From Thermoleophilia bacterium UBA5186 (GTDB lineage: Bacteria; Actinomycetota; Thermoleophilia; Gaiellales; Gaiellaceae), in assembly GCA_002413095.1 (NCBI GenBank), contig DHWI01000057.1, forward strand, positions 5,544-11,183: 5,640 nucleotides of DNA, given 5' to 3'. The translations under genes and the position numbers were made by a program. The notes beneath the pieces are model-generated. The model was not told where the DNA came from, ran no database searches, and saw only the letters and a list, made by a program, of their open reading frames with translations. This document shows, in pieces, positions 4,647-5,640 of this stretch (its first letter is position 1; each line of letters begins with the position of its first letter).

Positions 4647-5640
4647 CCGAGCTGTAGTCGACGACGCCGAGCGCGTCCTGCCGCCAGCCCTGGAGCCGGG
4701 GCGAGACGAGCCTCGCGCTCGCGGCGCGCGCGACCGGGATCACGGACGACTCGGCGCGCAGCGCGGCTTCGACGCGCGCGAGCGCGGGCGCCTGGTCGCG
4801 CTGGGCCAGCGCTTCGAGCAAGAGCGTGCGCGCGCGTCCGCCCCGAGGGAGGAGCAGCGCGGCGGCAAGCGCTTCATCCTGGGGATACGCCGCTACGAGC
4901 CGCTCGAACCGGTCCCCCGACGAGTGTGTGACCACGAGCGGGCCGAGACCGAGCTCGCGCCAGTCCGCGACGAGCGTCTCCGCCGCGTACTGCAGCTCAG
5001 GATCCGGTGGCGTCGCGATCGGGACGGAGACGGGCGGCAGCGACGCGACGTCCCTCCGCGCCTGCCGCACCGCGCTTGTCGCGGGTGCCCGGCCCGGGCC
5101 GGTGAGCGAGAACGCAGGGGCCGCGGGGGACATGAGCTGCGCATAGTCGGAACGGTCGGCGGTCTGCCAGTACACGCGCCGAGTGTGCGGCAGATCCGCG
5201 AGGGGCCCGGTCCGGAGTTGGAAGACGACCAGATCGACGCCGAGCAGAGGGCGGACGCGCACGAAACGCGCGACCGAGGCGTCGAGCTGGAACCGCGGGA
5301 GATCGCCTAGGGGGATCGGCGCCTCATCGATCTCGCCGTCCCGCCATACGCGCACCGCGTCCACCGCAACCAGACGGCTGAAGACCAGTCGAACGCGGCC
5401 GCGCCGGGCGATGAGGCGTTGCTGCGTGGCGCTCTCCACCTTGAACGGGCCGCCGATGCCGGGCGGCGCCGCGGCCGGCACGGTAAGGGCGTAGGGGAAC
5501 CGCAGCCACGGGAAGCGCAGCCTGACCGTCACCGTCGAGCCTGAGCGCTCGAGACCCGCGATCGGCGCAAACAGCCACGCCGCGGGCGCCCGCGGACGCC
5601 GCCGCATGCGCTCGAGCTCCCCCGCGACGGCGCGCGCGTG
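4615..5640 (-). CDS. Extracellular solute-binding protein, family 5 (SBP_bac_5-like), C-terminal part
   Basis: Proteins of this family capture peptides, nickel or other small ligands outside the cell for an ABC transporter. The reading frame is open to the right edge, giving 341 residues, about the last two thirds of the usual 500-600; the signal peptide would lie outside. Counting from the edge, about 35-68 resemble the 'dd.tv.i.l..p...f...L...GtGpf.v' block (here TVTVRLRFPWLRFP, then GIGGPFKVES). About 149-165 resemble 'vRrAi..aiDR' (TRRVYWQTADRSDYAQLM). About 212-235 resemble the 'dpel...A..l...l.elGi.v' block, and 299-331 the closing VIPV ... LVSPRLQGW ... GVVDYSSV. The Met at 5607 is probably internal. 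Many consensus positions are weak, so it is a divergent member and the ligand cannot be told. No permease or ATPase gene is visible. It converges on tldE. Confidence 0.75.
   Translation of the reverse strand, partial: HARAVAGELERMRRRPRAPAAWLFAPIAGLERSGSTVTVRLRFPWLRFPYALTVPAAAPPGIGGPFKVESATQQRLIARRGRVRLVFSRLVAVDAVRVWRDGEIDEAPIPLGDLPRFQLDASVARFVRVRPLLGVDLVVFQLRTGPLADLPHTRRVYWQTADRSDYAQLMSPAAPAFSLTGPGRAPATSAVRQARRDVASLPPVSVPIATPPDPELQYAAETLVADWRELGLGPLVVTHSSGDRFERLVAAYPQDEALAAALLLPRGGRARTLLLEALAQRDQAPALARVEAALRAESSVIPVARAASARLVSPRLQGWRQDALGVVDYSSVRARAATRRP

Noticed and set aside
3236..4657. 473-codon plus-strand frame over tldE
   Set aside because: Strongly Arg/Gly-rich out-of-frame shadow of tldE with no recognisable motif.
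5605..5607. ATG at 5607 as the true start of the binding-protein gene
   Set aside because: The frame is open upstream to the edge with family-like sequence (VAGELER), and a start here would lack the signal peptide and the first third of the fold.

Overview
The window looks like a chromosomal housekeeping segment from a very GC-rich bacterium, most likely an actinomycete (Actinomycetota). A deep-branching class such as Thermoleophilia is my guess rather than something shown. The reasons are GC-saturated third codon positions, GTG and TTG starts, a lexA operator that fits the Gram-positive/actinobacterial SOS consensus exactly, a bacterial type-A-like RNase P RNA, and a zinc-ribbon-plus-class-III-cyclase protein of a kind common in actinobacteria.

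Layout. Positions 1-244 (minus) hold the start of a zinc-ribbon/class III nucleotide cyclase gene that runs off the left edge and carries an apparent one-base frameshift. Its promoter-like elements sit right against the ATG, so the mRNA may be leaderless, and a perfect 12-bp palindrome fills most of the -35/-10 spacer. Positions 320-450 contain no gene but a run of inverted repeats; the one nearest rnpB is probably its terminator. rnpB (minus, about 453-774) follows. Its 5' end overlaps the last codons of a 69-residue zinc-ribbon gene (minus, 761-970), which in turn overlaps the stop of lexA by 4 nt (minus, 967-1599). lexA has a clear promoter with an SOS box over the predicted start site. Upstream lies tRNA-Leu(GAG) (minus, 1721-1805) with its own terminator.

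The plus-strand half begins only 37 bp from the tRNA. tldD (1843-3285) and tldE/pmbA (3282-4646) overlap stop-to-start and encode the two subunits of the TldD/E metalloprotease. The tail of tldE overlaps the tail of a convergent gene (minus, 4615 to beyond 5640) that encodes the C-terminal part of a family 5 extracellular solute-binding protein.

How they work together. tRNA-Leu, lexA, the zinc-ribbon gene and rnpB all lie on one strand, and the last three are physically overlapped. The small zinc-ribbon protein is therefore probably expressed with LexA under SOS control, while rnpB probably has its own promoter inside that small gene. TldD and TldE should form one heteromeric protease; no peptide precursor is visible nearby. 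I see no mobile element, CRISPR array or obvious defence system. The points most worth a second look are the lexA-coupled zinc-ribbon protein, the rnpB/CDS overlap, the hairpin array with competing pairings, and the cyclase promoter and frameshift.
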